This document shows, piece after piece, positions 17,539 to 25,355 of a stretch of 64,000 bases of DNA. Position 1 is the first letter of the stretch. Each line of letters opens with the position of its first letter. The position numbers and the translations under genes were made by a program. A model generated the notes under the pieces. That model did not search any database. It was not told the origin of the DNA and saw nothing but the letters and a program-made list of their open reading frames with translations. This DNA comes from Flagellimonas sp. 389 (GTDB lineage: Bacteria > Bacteroidota > Bacteroidia > Flavobacteriales > Flavobacteriaceae): positions 124,001 to 188,000 of the forward strand of contig NZ_JAHCMU010000004.1 in NCBI RefSeq assembly GCF_018449435.1. Reading direction: 5' to 3'.

Positions 17539-18378
17539 CTAAGTCTCCAAGAAATTAACAATTTGGTCGTTCACTTCCTCTTGGTGCATGGAATGCCCCA
17601 AACCTTCCGTTGTGATCAATTCACTTCCCTTCCAATTTTTATGTACTTTTTCTGAAGCATGATATGGAGCAATAAGGTCAAATCTGTCATGGAACAACAA
17701 CCCTTTCTTTGTATTCGACTTGGCAAATTTTGAAGCGGAAAAATCAGGGATTCGAAATCCAAACCGGTTAAAAATATAATTGTCCAATGCTGTCATGACA
17801 CGATTACTGAATCGTAATAAGTCCTGGTAATGGTCCATAATTTCATGAAACTCGGATGGAGCCCCTATGATGACCAATTTTTCCACTGAAGGATTCGGAT
17901 TTTTAAATTCATTGTACATAAGCGTCATTCCACCTACAGAATGCCCAACTAGATATTTAGGATTGTACTTTTTGATTATATGGTGCACCGCCTCTTCATA
18001 TAAAGGAACATACAAAAGCTTGCCAGTAGAATATCCATGGGAAGGTGCATCAAATGCTATAACATCAAAATTGGCTTTGGTCAATTTTTTGATAAGGTTA
18101 CGCCAACGAAACGTATTGCTTTCCCAACCATGAACCAGTAAAACAGTTTCTTTGGTTCCCGGCCAACGGTACGATTGTAACTTATGGCCAGCCACCAATT
18201 CTGTTTCGTTCTTTGCACTATCCAAATAATCCTTTTGTTGTGGTAGCACCCTTCCTTTTCTTACGGTACAAAATAAAGTGAAAGCTTTACTGGCGGTCTT
18301 CTTGGGTGTAAAAAGAGAAAGTATATTAAAATACGTGCCATAGATTCTTGGAAGTATTACAGCTATAAGTTTTTTCAT
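17539..18378 (-). CDS. Alpha/beta hydrolase
   Basis: Serine hydrolase of 279 residues. [13 protein letters not shown] (about 80) carries the HG oxyanion motif, [12 protein letters not shown] (about 143) the nucleophile elbow [17 protein letters not shown] an acid region and [11 protein letters not shown] the catalytic His. The N terminus has a hydrophobic stretch ([20 protein letters not shown]) that may anchor it to the membrane. It is divergent from an HxlR-type regulator, 96 bases away, which probably controls it. Substrate unknown. Confidence 0.87.
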   Translation of the reverse strand: MKKLIAVILPRIYGTYFNILSLFTPKKTASKAFTLFCTVRKGRVLPQQKDYLDSAKNETELVAGHKLQSYRWPGTKETVLLVHGWESNTFRWRNLIKKLTKANFDVIAFDAPSHGYSTGKLLYVPLYEEAVHHIIKKYNPKYLVGHSVGGMTLMYNEFKNPNPSVEKLVIIGAPSEFHEIMDHYQDLLRFSNRVMTALDNYIFNRFGFRIPDFSASKFAKSNTKKGLLFHDRFDLIAPYHASEKVHKNWKGSELITTEGLGHSMHQEEVNDQIVNFLET

Positions 18379-18474
18379 ATGGTTACTTTTTGTAACTTAC
18401 TCTATAAAAGAGATTAAAAATACAGATTACTTTTTAAAATACTTGGGGTTACTAGAATCAAATCAGGTGTAATT

Positions 18475-18897
18475 ATGGAAACTATTGCTGATAATCAAAA
18501 AGTTAGAACTGCAAAAAAATTAGAAAAAATGTTTGGACATATTGACTACAAACATCCGCCAGAATTATGCCCTGTGCGAGATGTAATGTCCGTAGCATCT
18601 GACCAATGGAGTACGTTGATTATTCTTTGGTTGGGTTATTTTCCTATATTGCGATTCAATAAGCTTAAAAAGTTTGTCTACGGTATATCGAATAAGGTAT
18701 TAAGCCAACGCTTGAAAGTTTTGGAAGCTGATGGGTACATCTCCAGAAAAGCTTATGCCGAAGTGCCCATTAGAGTTGAATATAGTTTGACGGAATTTGG
18801 TCAATCCTATGTGGAAAAATTATTGGAGCTAACCGAATGGATGCAAGCCAATAGCCCAAAAGTTTTGGCCAATCGAGAAAAATATGGATTGCTATGA
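18475..18897 (+). CDS. HxlR-type winged-helix transcriptional regulator
   Basis: DNA-binding regulator of 140 residues. The HxlR domain begins at CPVRDVMSVASDQWSTLIIL (Cys about residue 29, the redox or ligand-sensing Cys seen in many family members) and continues through RFNKLKKFVYGISNKVLSQRLKVLEADGYI (recognition helix) and YSLTEFGQS (wing). There is an N-terminal extension of about 28 residues. It is divergent from the hydrolase gene and probably controls the shared promoter region. Confidence 0.9.
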   Translation: METIADNQKVRTAKKLEKMFGHIDYKHPPELCPVRDVMSVASDQWSTLIILWLGYFPILRFNKLKKFVYGISNKVLSQRLKVLEADGYISRKAYAEVPIRVEYSLTEFGQSYVEKLLELTEWMQANSPKVLANREKYGLL

Positions 18898-18904
18898 TGC
18901 TAGC

Positions 18905-19453
18905 TTAATCCCATCCCAACATCATGTATTTTATTTTGGCATCATCGGGTATTTGAACCGCCTCAATAGTTGAAGTGCCGTATCGAAGATTAGCGGGCAA
19001 TTCCTCCTTGTCGATGGTAAAATAAATATTGCTGCCCTTCGGGAAAACCACAATGCTTTTTATAGTGGTCACAATTTTTTTGATGGGATATTTTTGCTGA
19101 ATTTCTCCAAAAGTACTGGCCAGCCCAATACCTTTTTCGGTTTCATACCGTATATCAAAGATTCGCACATTCTCTACGGTCGGTATGCTATCCAAACTAG
19201 GTGTCAGTGTCAATAGATGTTTCCCACCTTTTTCAAATACCTTCACTTTTCTTGTTCTTGTTCCAATTTTAAGATTCAAAGTGTCTTTTACAATAGAATC
19301 TTGCACAAAAACAGTTTCTAAATCATTTATAGGTGTCGTATTCAAAAGCATACCGACACTATTTTCTGAAATTAAGAATGTAGTATCTTTTTCTTGGCAT
19401 CCAAGAAAAACCAACAAATTCAAAACACCAAATACCAATATTAATTTTTTCAT
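18905..19453 (-). CDS. Lipoprotein of unknown function
   Basis: Predicted lipoprotein of 182 residues: signal MKKLILVFGVLNLLVFLG then Cys19. The rest is beta-rich and without recognised domain; landmarks are NSVGMLLNTTPINDLETVF, TRTRKVKVFEKGGKHLLTL, VENVRIFDIRYETEKGIGL and SNIYFTIDKEELP. The region directly before the ATG is a heptanucleotide array, not a Shine-Dalgarno site. Probably co-transcribed with the upstream DUF853 ATPase gene. Confidence 0.75.
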   Translation of the reverse strand: MKKLILVFGVLNLLVFLGCQEKDTTFLISENSVGMLLNTTPINDLETVFVQDSIVKDTLNLKIGTRTRKVKVFEKGGKHLLTLTPSLDSIPTVENVRIFDIRYETEKGIGLASTFGEIQQKYPIKKIVTTIKSIVVFPKGSNIYFTIDKEELPANLRYGTSTIEAVQIPDDAKIKYMMLGWD

Positions 19454-19455
19454 TC

Positions 19456-19490
19456 AACTAACAACTAACAACTAACAACTAACAACTAAC
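19456..19490. repeat. Heptanucleotide tandem array (5 units)
   Basis: Five perfect AACTAAC units (GTTAGTT on the coding strand of both neighbours). They fill the whole gap between the ATPase stop codon (19486-19488, inside the last unit) and the lipoprotein ATG at 19453, ending two bases from it. Confidence 0.95.
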
Positions 19491-20997
19491 GGATAACTTT
19501 TTTTAAGACTCCAAGTACACCGCGAATAAAAGTAGCACTGGTCAACACCTTTACAACAGGATTCATTCGGGTGCTCTTTCTGGCAGAGGTACTTCTTCTG
19601 GATGTAGCTTTTTTTTCTTTCTCTTTTTCGGCCTCTTTCTCGGCTACTTCTATTTTTTCATTGAGAATTTCATAGGCACTTTCCCTATCAATATCCTCAT
19701 TGTATTTTTTAATGAGTTTGGACTTGCCCAAAACATCTTTTAGCTCAGTATTCGTTAAAACGTCCATTCTGCTCATGGGCGCGCGTAGCATAGTGGCCGC
19801 AAGTGGCGTAGGTCTTCCCTTTTCATCCAAAGCAGAAATTAAGGCTTCACCAATTCCTAATGATGTCAAGACCTCTTTGGTATCATAAAATTCAGAATCT
19901 GGATAATTTTCGGCAGTAAGTTTAATGGCTTTTCTATCCTTCGCCGTGAAGGCTCTAAGCGCATGCTGTACTTTAAGCCCCAACTGTGACAAAACTGCAT
20001 CTGGGACATCGGTTGGGTTCTGTGTTACAAAATAGAGCCCAATACCCTTGGAACGGATTAGTTTTACGATACTTTCAATCTGGTCCAATAACGCCTTTGA
20101 CGCTTCCTTGAAAATCAGATGGGCTTCATCTATAAAAAGAATCAGTTCTGGTCTGTCACTATCACCTTGTTCTGGGAATGTACTGTAAATTTCAGCCAAA
20201 AGACTCAACATAAAGGTTGAAAAAAGTTTGGGCTTATCTTGAATGTCGGTCAATCTAATGATGTTGATAAAACCTCTACCATTTTCATCTATCCGAACCA
20301 GGTCGTCCACTTCGAATGATTTTTCACCAAAGAACAAATCTGCCCCTTGTTGCTCCAGCTCTATGATTTTCCTTAAAATAGTTCCCGTAGAGCTGGTTGA
20401 GATTCTTCCATAGGATTCCTGAAATTCTTTCTTCCCTTCGCCAGTGGCATATTGCAATACTTTTTTAAAATCCTTTAAATCCAATAATGGAAGTTTGTTA
20501 TCGTCGCAATATTTAAAAACAACCGCGACAATACCTTCTTGTGTGACCGTTAGGTCCAAAATTCTTGAAAGCAATACAGGACCAAATTCTGAGACCGTGG
20601 CACGTAAACGAACCCCATTTTGTTCTGAAAGGGATAAAATTTCTACAGGAAATGCGGTCGCATTAAAAGGGATTCCAATTTTTTCATGACGCTCATCTAT
20701 TTTGGGATGGCCAGGACTGGGTTGTGCTATACCACTTAGATCACCCTTTAGGTCCATTAACAATACTGGAATTCCCTTGTCCGATAAATTCTCGGCAATC
20801 ACTTGGAGTGTCTTGGTCTTTCCCGTACCTGTTGCTCCAGCAATCAACCCATGGCGGTTAAGAGTTTTCAACGGAATCTTTACTAAGGCATTGGTGACAG
20901 TTTCACCATTAAGGATTCCTGCGCCCATGGTTATAAAATCACCTTTGGTCGTGTAGCCTTTTTCAATATGTTCAAAGAATTTTTCTTTGCCTTCCAT
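19486..20997 (-). CDS. HerA-like ATPase, DUF853 family
   Basis: Cytoplasmic P-loop ATPase of about 503 residues in the DUF853/HerA-FtsK-like group. GKEKFFEHIEKGYTTKGD begins the conserved N terminus. The Walker A motif is GATGTGKTKTLQ (about residue 55), the Walker B ELILFIDEAHLIF (about 280), and sensor motifs are RSKGIGLYFVTQNPTDVP (about 315) and an LGLKVQHALRAFT arginine-finger region. The C terminus is a Lys/Glu-rich linker ending in a basic tail. The exact role is not established; helicase/nuclease partners such as NurA are not adjacent. I use ATG 20997 (MEGKEKF); ATG 21006 adds three residues. Confidence 0.88.
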   Translation of the reverse strand: MEGKEKFFEHIEKGYTTKGDFITMGAGILNGETVTNALVKIPLKTLNRHGLIAGATGTGKTKTLQVIAENLSDKGIPVLLMDLKGDLSGIAQPSPGHPKIDERHEKIGIPFNATAFPVEILSLSEQNGVRLRATVSEFGPVLLSRILDLTVTQEGIVAVVFKYCDDNKLPLLDLKDFKKVLQYATGEGKKEFQESYGRISTSSTGTILRKIIELEQQGADLFFGEKSFEVDDLVRIDENGRGFINIIRLTDIQDKPKLFSTFMLSLLAEIYSTFPEQGDSDRPELILFIDEAHLIFKEASKALLDQIESIVKLIRSKGIGLYFVTQNPTDVPDAVLSQLGLKVQHALRAFTAKDRKAIKLTAENYPDSEFYDTKEVLTSLGIGEALISALDEKGRPTPLAATMLRAPMSRMDVLTNTELKDVLGKSKLIKKYNEDIDRESAYEILNEKIEVAEKEAEKEKEKKATSRRSTSARKSTRMNPVVKVLTSATFIRGVLGVLKKVIR

Positions 20998-21034
20998 GGA
21001 CTTCAATTTCTGATAAAAATAGGGTAATTTTAAA

Positions 21035-21042
21035 CAAATCTA
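21035..21042 (-). promoter_or_regulatory. Candidate minus-7 box for the DUF853 gene
   Basis: Reads TAGATTTG on the minus strand, fitting TAnnTTTG, 37 bases before ATG 20997. It is identical to the box proposed for the proteorhodopsin gene. Confidence 0.45.
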
Positions 21043-21053
21043 AAAACACGATT

Positions 21054-21506
21054 ATGAAACTGGTTCAACGTTTTTTTCTTTCTGTTCTCATGCTTGGAAT
21101 ATTTGCTACGTCATATGCTCAGGAAACCACGGAAATTGTTTTTCACAAATCGCATGAAGTAAAAAAACAAAAAGCTCCTTTTAGTGATGTGGTGCAAGCA
21201 GGAAACCTTTTCTTTTTGGCAGGACAAATAGGAATGGACCATTCTACCAGAACCATGGTCGAAGGTGGCATAAAAGGTGAGACCGTACAGGTGATCAAAA
21301 ATATTGAAGCTGTATTGGCACAACATGATATGAAATTGGAAAATGTTGTAAAATGTACCGTTATCTTAAGTACTATGGATGATTTTGGTGCGTTTAACGA
21401 AGTGTACTCCAAGTTTTTTACAAAAAAGCCTGCAAGAACCACTTTTGCAGCTAGTGGATTGGCAAGAAACGCCAAAATTGAGATTGAGGTTGTCGCTGTC
21501 AGATAA
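21054..21506 (+). CDS. Exported RidA-family (YjgF/UK114) protein
   Basis: RidA-fold protein of 150 residues, preceded by a signal peptide (MKLVQRFFLSVLMLGIFATSYAQ). The mature part matches the family: PFSDVVQAGNLFFLAGQIGMD, ENVVKCTVILSTMDDF, and C-terminal PARTTFAASGLARNAKIEIEVVAVR, with the Arg that binds the carboxylate of enamine/imine substrates. Cytosolic RidA hydrolyses reactive 2-aminoacrylate; the export signal puts this copy in the periplasm, so its substrate probably differs. Confidence 0.88.
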   Translation: MKLVQRFFLSVLMLGIFATSYAQETTEIVFHKSHEVKKQKAPFSDVVQAGNLFFLAGQIGMDHSTRTMVEGGIKGETVQVIKNIEAVLAQHDMKLENVVKCTVILSTMDDFGAFNEVYSKFFTKKPARTTFAASGLARNAKIEIEVVAVR

Positions 21507-21596
21507 CCGATGATTACAGACAGATTGTTCTAAAATCCCTTTTTTAGGAATACTGATTCCAGAAACCTACTAATCGGAAAATCCAACCATCCAACC

Positions 21597-21604
21597 TATC
21601 TTTG
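21597..21604 (+). promoter_or_regulatory. Minus-7 box TATCTTTG just before queE
   Basis: Perfect match to TAnnTTTG ending four bases before the queE ATG at 21609. With the usual distance from this box to the transcription start, the mRNA would have almost no leader. No clear TTTG is seen 19 bases upstream. Confidence 0.5.
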
Positions 21605-21608
21605 CAAA

Positions 21609-22241
21609 ATGGTTTCAGAACAGGTTATGGATTTGGTGGAAAAAGGGTTGATGCTTCCTTTAATGGAAGAGTTCTACACTATCCAAGGAGAGGGGTTTCA
21701 TAAAGGTACGGCTGCTTATTTTATACGTGTTGGTGGCTGCGATGTAGGTTGCCATTGGTGCGATGTAAAAGAAAGCTGGAATGCCGATACACATCCACCT
21801 ACTCAAATTGGAAGTATTGTTGAGAATGCTGCCAAATATTCAGATACTATTGTTGTTACAGGTGGTGAGCCGCTCACTTGGGATATGGGGCCATTGACCT
21901 CTGGATTGAAGAACATGAACCTAAAAACCCATATTGAAACTTCTGGGGCATATCCGCTAACAGGTATTTGGGACTGGATTTGTCTTTCACCTAAAAAGAA
22001 TAAGCTCCCTGTTGATGAAGTTTATAGCGTTGCCCACGAATTGAAGGTTATAATTTTCAATAAGCACGATTTTATATTCGCTGAGGAGCAAGCTGCAAAA
22101 GTTAATGGAGATTGTATTTTGTATTTACAGCCAGAGTGGAGTGTGCGTGAAAAAATGGTTCCACTAATTGTGGATTACGTTATGGAGCATCCAAAGTGGA
22201 AAGTATCCTTACAAACCCATAAATACTTGAATATCCCCTAG
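21609..22241 (+). CDS. queE: 7-carboxy-7-deazaguanine synthase
   Basis: Radical SAM enzyme that converts 6-carboxytetrahydropterin to 7-carboxy-7-deazaguanine in queuosine biosynthesis. The 210 residues show MEEFYTIQGEGFHKGTAAYF and a C-x3-C-x2-C iron-sulphur motif at Cys44, Cys48 and Cys51 (GGCDVGCHWCDVKESW), followed by VVTGGEPLTWD. The spacing is the QueE variant of radical SAM motifs, close to anaerobic RNR-activating enzymes, but the length and the IQGEG block favour QueE. Other queuosine genes are not in the window. Confidence 0.93.
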   Translation: MVSEQVMDLVEKGLMLPLMEEFYTIQGEGFHKGTAAYFIRVGGCDVGCHWCDVKESWNADTHPPTQIGSIVENAAKYSDTIVVTGGEPLTWDMGPLTSGLKNMNLKTHIETSGAYPLTGIWDWICLSPKKNKLPVDEVYSVAHELKVIIFNKHDFIFAEEQAAKVNGDCILYLQPEWSVREKMVPLIVDYVMEHPKWKVSLQTHKYLNIP

Positions 22242-22250
22242 GAGGTTAAA

Positions 22251-23171
22251 TTAGCGTCCGCCGTTGTTTTGTAAATCCAAAATACATTCGGCATCAAGAC
22301 GTGGAACTGCAGCAGACCCTCTAGCGACATTGCTTTCCAGCATTTTTAGGATTGTATTCCCATTTAAGTTACATGCCGAACGCAACCCTGAAGTCTTTCC
22401 GGCTAAACTCAGCATTCTTGCTGCGGAACTTCCAAATACCAATTCAGCGCGCATTAGGCAACCTTCAACGTTACAATGATCATTACCAATAGGGTTGCCA
22501 TTATCATCCAGGACGGGATTGCCATTCTCGTCCCTTTGAATGTCTTCATGTTCATTAATGGCTTCAGTACCTAAGTTTACCAATCCGAATAAATGTCCAA
22601 ATTCATGATTTAACGTGGCCGTCTCAACATCTGTAACAGTTATTGCCGAGCTCCTACTTGCCAAACTCCTTATGGTGGATTCGTAAATTATCATGGAAGT
22701 ATTTCTGTATACAGCTCCTAAAGTAACCAAGCCTTCGTCCAAATCATCACCATCTGATGGTGCATCTGCAAAATAAATGTAGATGGCCAAAGTGCTACCG
22801 TCGTTGTATGCTGTTCTATTTTCTTCCTCTAAATCCGCAATTTCGTCCAAAATCAGTGTTTCCTCATTTGGAGAGGGTAATTCCCTATATGTAACTTCAA
22901 TATCCGTTTTAAAAGTCCTATCGGATAGATAGCCCACAAAATTATCAATTGAGGTTTCTGTAGGGCGAAATCCGCGAACATAGGTAATTTCAATCAATAG
23001 TTTATCAAAATTCACATTAGATAAAATATCGTTCGCAGAAGACCCTGTAGCTTGTAAGTTAGGTGTTTTGTTTACAGTTGCTGAGGAATTGGAGTCATCG
23101 TCCGAATCATTGGAACAGCTACTGGCAAATGCCAAAACAATTAATAGAAGAATCAGATTTTTCTTTTTCAT
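22251..23171 (-). CDS. Metzincin-like metalloprotease lipoprotein
   Basis: Predicted zinc peptidase of 306 residues, lipid-anchored at Cys19 (LAFASSC). The following SNDSDDDSNSS stretch is acidic, typical of surface-exposed Bacteroidota lipoproteins. The zinc motif is HEFGHLFGLVNLG (His189, Glu190, His193); the usual third-ligand place is Asn199, so a later His, perhaps His208 in NEHED, may take that role. A Met-turn-like CLM follows in CNVEGCLM, within a Cys-containing loop. Similar Bacteroidota proteins are annotated as membrane metalloproteases. The substrate is unknown. Confidence 0.78.
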   Translation of the reverse strand: MKKKNLILLLIVLAFASSCSNDSDDDSNSSATVNKTPNLQATGSSANDILSNVNFDKLLIEITYVRGFRPTETSIDNFVGYLSDRTFKTDIEVTYRELPSPNEETLILDEIADLEEENRTAYNDGSTLAIYIYFADAPSDGDDLDEGLVTLGAVYRNTSMIIYESTIRSLASRSSAITVTDVETATLNHEFGHLFGLVNLGTEAINEHEDIQRDENGNPVLDDNGNPIGNDHCNVEGCLMRAELVFGSSAARMLSLAGKTSGLRSACNLNGNTILKMLESNVARGSAAVPRLDAECILDLQNNGGR

Positions 23172-23213
23172 AGCAAAATGATATGTAATGAAAACGCCAA
23201 TGGGCGAATTCTA

Positions 23214-23924
23214 TTATACAGGTAACGAAAGTCTTGCCAAATAGTCGTAATGTTTCCCTTGGCTTACAAGCTCGCAATTAAATCCATTGGTTTCACATGC
23301 GTTTTTTAACGTATTAAAATCAACATAGAGCCAATTTAACGGTGGTCCTTTATGTCCTTTATATTCCAATGTAAAACATACCTCTCCATAATACTCTAAA
23401 TTGTTGGGAACCCAAAACCCACCATCTTCATCTTGGTCGAACATGTAGATGATATCGCTTGAATCCAATAGAATTTGCCCGTTTGGCAATAACAATGATT
23501 TTAAATGACTCATAAACTTAGCTAAGTCTATCAACTTTCCTGCCAAACCAATGCCGTTCATAAGTAATAATAAAGTATCAAATTTTGATTCGTTATAGTT
23601 GAGTATGGTATTTTGTACGGTTGTTTTTACACCCCTTTCTTTGCAAACTTCTATCGCTCCTTTTGAGGTGTCCAAAGCGGTAACTTCCAATCCTTTATTT
23701 TGAAGGTATAGTGCATGACTTCCTGCACCACAGCCTATATCCAATACTTTTCCCTTTGCCAAACGTAACGCTTTTTGCTCCAAGAGTGGCATTTCATTAT
23801 AGCTGCGGAACAGGTAGGGTAGCGGGATAACATCTTCCTCATCAAGTGAAGAATAGGTTTTTATATCTTCTGAATAGTTTTTATTCTGATAATCCAGTAA
23901 AGCTGTACCAAAAATATCTTCCAT
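23214..23924 (-). CDS. Class I SAM-dependent methyltransferase
   Basis: Cytosolic methyltransferase of 236 residues. The SAM-binding motif I is VLDIGCGAGSHALYL (about residue 60) and the acidic end of beta-2 is VTALDTSKGAIEVC (about 82); motif II/post-I is FDTLLLLMNGIGLAG (about 115). The C-terminal half has a substrate region rich in aromatic residues (DQDEDGGFWVPNNLEYYGEVCF). The substrate cannot be inferred. It is divergent from the YkgJ-family gene, 81 bases away. Confidence 0.87.
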   Translation of the reverse strand: MEDIFGTALLDYQNKNYSEDIKTYSSLDEEDVIPLPYLFRSYNEMPLLEQKALRLAKGKVLDIGCGAGSHALYLQNKGLEVTALDTSKGAIEVCKERGVKTTVQNTILNYNESKFDTLLLLMNGIGLAGKLIDLAKFMSHLKSLLLPNGQILLDSSDIIYMFDQDEDGGFWVPNNLEYYGEVCFTLEYKGHKGPPLNWLYVDFNTLKNACETNGFNCELVSQGKHYDYLARLSLPV

Positions 23925-23993
23925 ACATTAAAATCGAATACTGCAAAAATGGGACTTTAATCGAAGATAAGGGTTTAAATGAAATCCATTTTT

Positions 23994-24001
23994 TAAGTTT
24001 G
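23994..24001 (+). promoter_or_regulatory. Minus-7 box TAAGTTTG before the YkgJ gene
   Basis: Matches TAnnTTTG and ends four bases before ATG 24006, another very short predicted leader. Confidence 0.45.
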
Positions 24002-24005
24002 CTTC

Positions 24006-24503
24006 ATGATGAAGAAGGAATTTGAGCAATTGCCTAAAAAAGCAAAAGAAAAGCATGCAGAGAATAAAAGATTTTTTGCGAAGCTCAGAAAACGTCCTCC
24101 AAAAGATTTGGATTATGTTATGCAGGACCTTCATGATGCAGAATTTCAACGCACGGATTGCCTCACTTGTGCCAATTGCTGTAAGACAACAGGGCCTCTT
24201 TTCACCAATGCCGATGTTGAGCGAATAGCTAAGTACTTTAGAAAGAAACCTTCGCAGTTCATTGATGAATACCTTCGGGTCGATGAAGACAACGACTATG
24301 TACTAAAAGAAGTCCCTTGTACATTCTTGGGAGATGATAATTACTGTTCCATTTATTCGGTGCGTCCTAAAGCATGCCGTGAGTTTCCCCATACAGACCG
24401 AAAAAAGTTTCAACAGATTACTAACCTTACTTTAAAGAACGTTGCTATTTGCCCCGCCGCCTTTAATATTGTCGAAGAAATGAAGCGTAAAATCAAGTTT
24501 TGA
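24006..24503 (+). CDS. YkgJ-type zinc/iron-chelating cysteine-cluster protein
   Basis: Protein of 165 residues with the CxxCxxCC-type cluster CLTCANCCKTTGPLF (about residues 52-66), then VPCTFLGDDNYCSIYSVRPKACREFPH (about 100-126) and a last Cys in AICPAAF. These Cys residues form the family's predicted metal-binding centre; the biochemical role is unknown. The N-terminal 45 residues are a charged helix. ATG 24006 or ATG 24009 could start it. The sterol desaturase family gene follows after 21 bases. Confidence 0.87.
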   Translation: MMKKEFEQLPKKAKEKHAENKRFFAKLRKRPPKDLDYVMQDLHDAEFQRTDCLTCANCCKTTGPLFTNADVERIAKYFRKKPSQFIDEYLRVDEDNDYVLKEVPCTFLGDDNYCSIYSVRPKACREFPHTDRKKFQQITNLTLKNVAICPAAFNIVEEMKRKIKF

Positions 24504-24511
24504 CGATTTCT

Positions 24512-24519
24512 TATATTTG
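24512..24519 (+). promoter_or_regulatory. Minus-7 box TATATTTG before the sterol desaturase family gene
   Basis: Matches TAnnTTTG and ends five bases before ATG 24525. It may give an internal promoter in the YkgJ/desaturase pair. Confidence 0.4.
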
Positions 24520-24524
24520 AAGGT

Positions 24525-25355
24525 ATGGAGCAGATAATCACCTATTTCGAAAATATACCCGCATTGCACCGAAGCCTAATTCTAATCGGTGGAATTACCT
24601 TTTTTTGGGTTTTGGAAGGCATAGTACCGCTCTTTAGTGTTGATTACAAAAAGTGGCGTCATTCCGTTCCTAATTTTTTCTTTACGCTTACAACAATAAT
24701 TGTCAATTTTCCTTTGGCGTTTTTACTATTGAAAACAGCGGATTGGTCAGTGGAAAATGAGTTTGGAATTATTAATTGGCTTCCGGAAATGCCGTTATGG
24801 TTATACGTTTTGTTGGGTGTCATGCTATTGGATTTGATAGGAGCCTATACTGCACATTTGGTGGAACACAAGGTAAAACCCCTTTGGATGGTGCATTTGG
24901 TACATCATTCCGACCATAATGTAGATACCACAACAGCCAATAGACATCATCCTTTAGAAAGCCTGATTCGTTATACATTTACCTTGATAGGCGTTTTCAT
25001 TGTTGGAGCGCCAATAGGTATCATTATGCTCTACCAAAGTCTGTCTGTGGTGCTTTCACAGTTCAATCACGCCAATATACGCTTGCCAAAAAAGGTTGAT
25101 GATGCCATAAGTTGGATTATTATAAGTCCGGATATGCATAAAGTGCACCATCATTACCAACTTCCCTATACCGATTCCAATTACGGAAACATCTTTTCGA
25201 TTTGGGACAGGCTTTTTGGGACATACATGAAAATGGATGTGGATAAAATAGTCTATGGAGTTGATACTTTTCCTGATGAGAAAGAGAACAGTAGCATTAT
25301 TGGTTTGTTAAAGCAGCCTTTTCACAAATACCGCAAGCCGACCACAAGTGATTAG
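24525..25355 (+). CDS. Sterol desaturase / fatty acid hydroxylase family protein
   Basis: Integral membrane di-iron oxygenase of 276 residues with about four helices. His-box clusters are present: HLVEHK (about 111), VHLVHHSDHN (about 123-132), NRHHPLES (about 138) and DMHKVHHHYQLP (about 203). The family hydroxylates or desaturates lipid substrates, including hydroxylation of ornithine lipids and carotenoids; the present substrate is unknown. Its last four bases overlap the convergent NamZ gene. Confidence 0.88.
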   Translation: MEQIITYFENIPALHRSLILIGGITFFWVLEGIVPLFSVDYKKWRHSVPNFFFTLTTIIVNFPLAFLLLKTADWSVENEFGIINWLPEMPLWLYVLLGVMLLDLIGAYTAHLVEHKVKPLWMVHLVHHSDHNVDTTTANRHHPLESLIRYTFTLIGVFIVGAPIGIIMLYQSLSVVLSQFNHANIRLPKKVDDAISWIIISPDMHKVHHHYQLPYTDSNYGNIFSIWDRLFGTYMKMDVDKIVYGVDTFPDEKENSSIIGLLKQPFHKYRKPTTSD

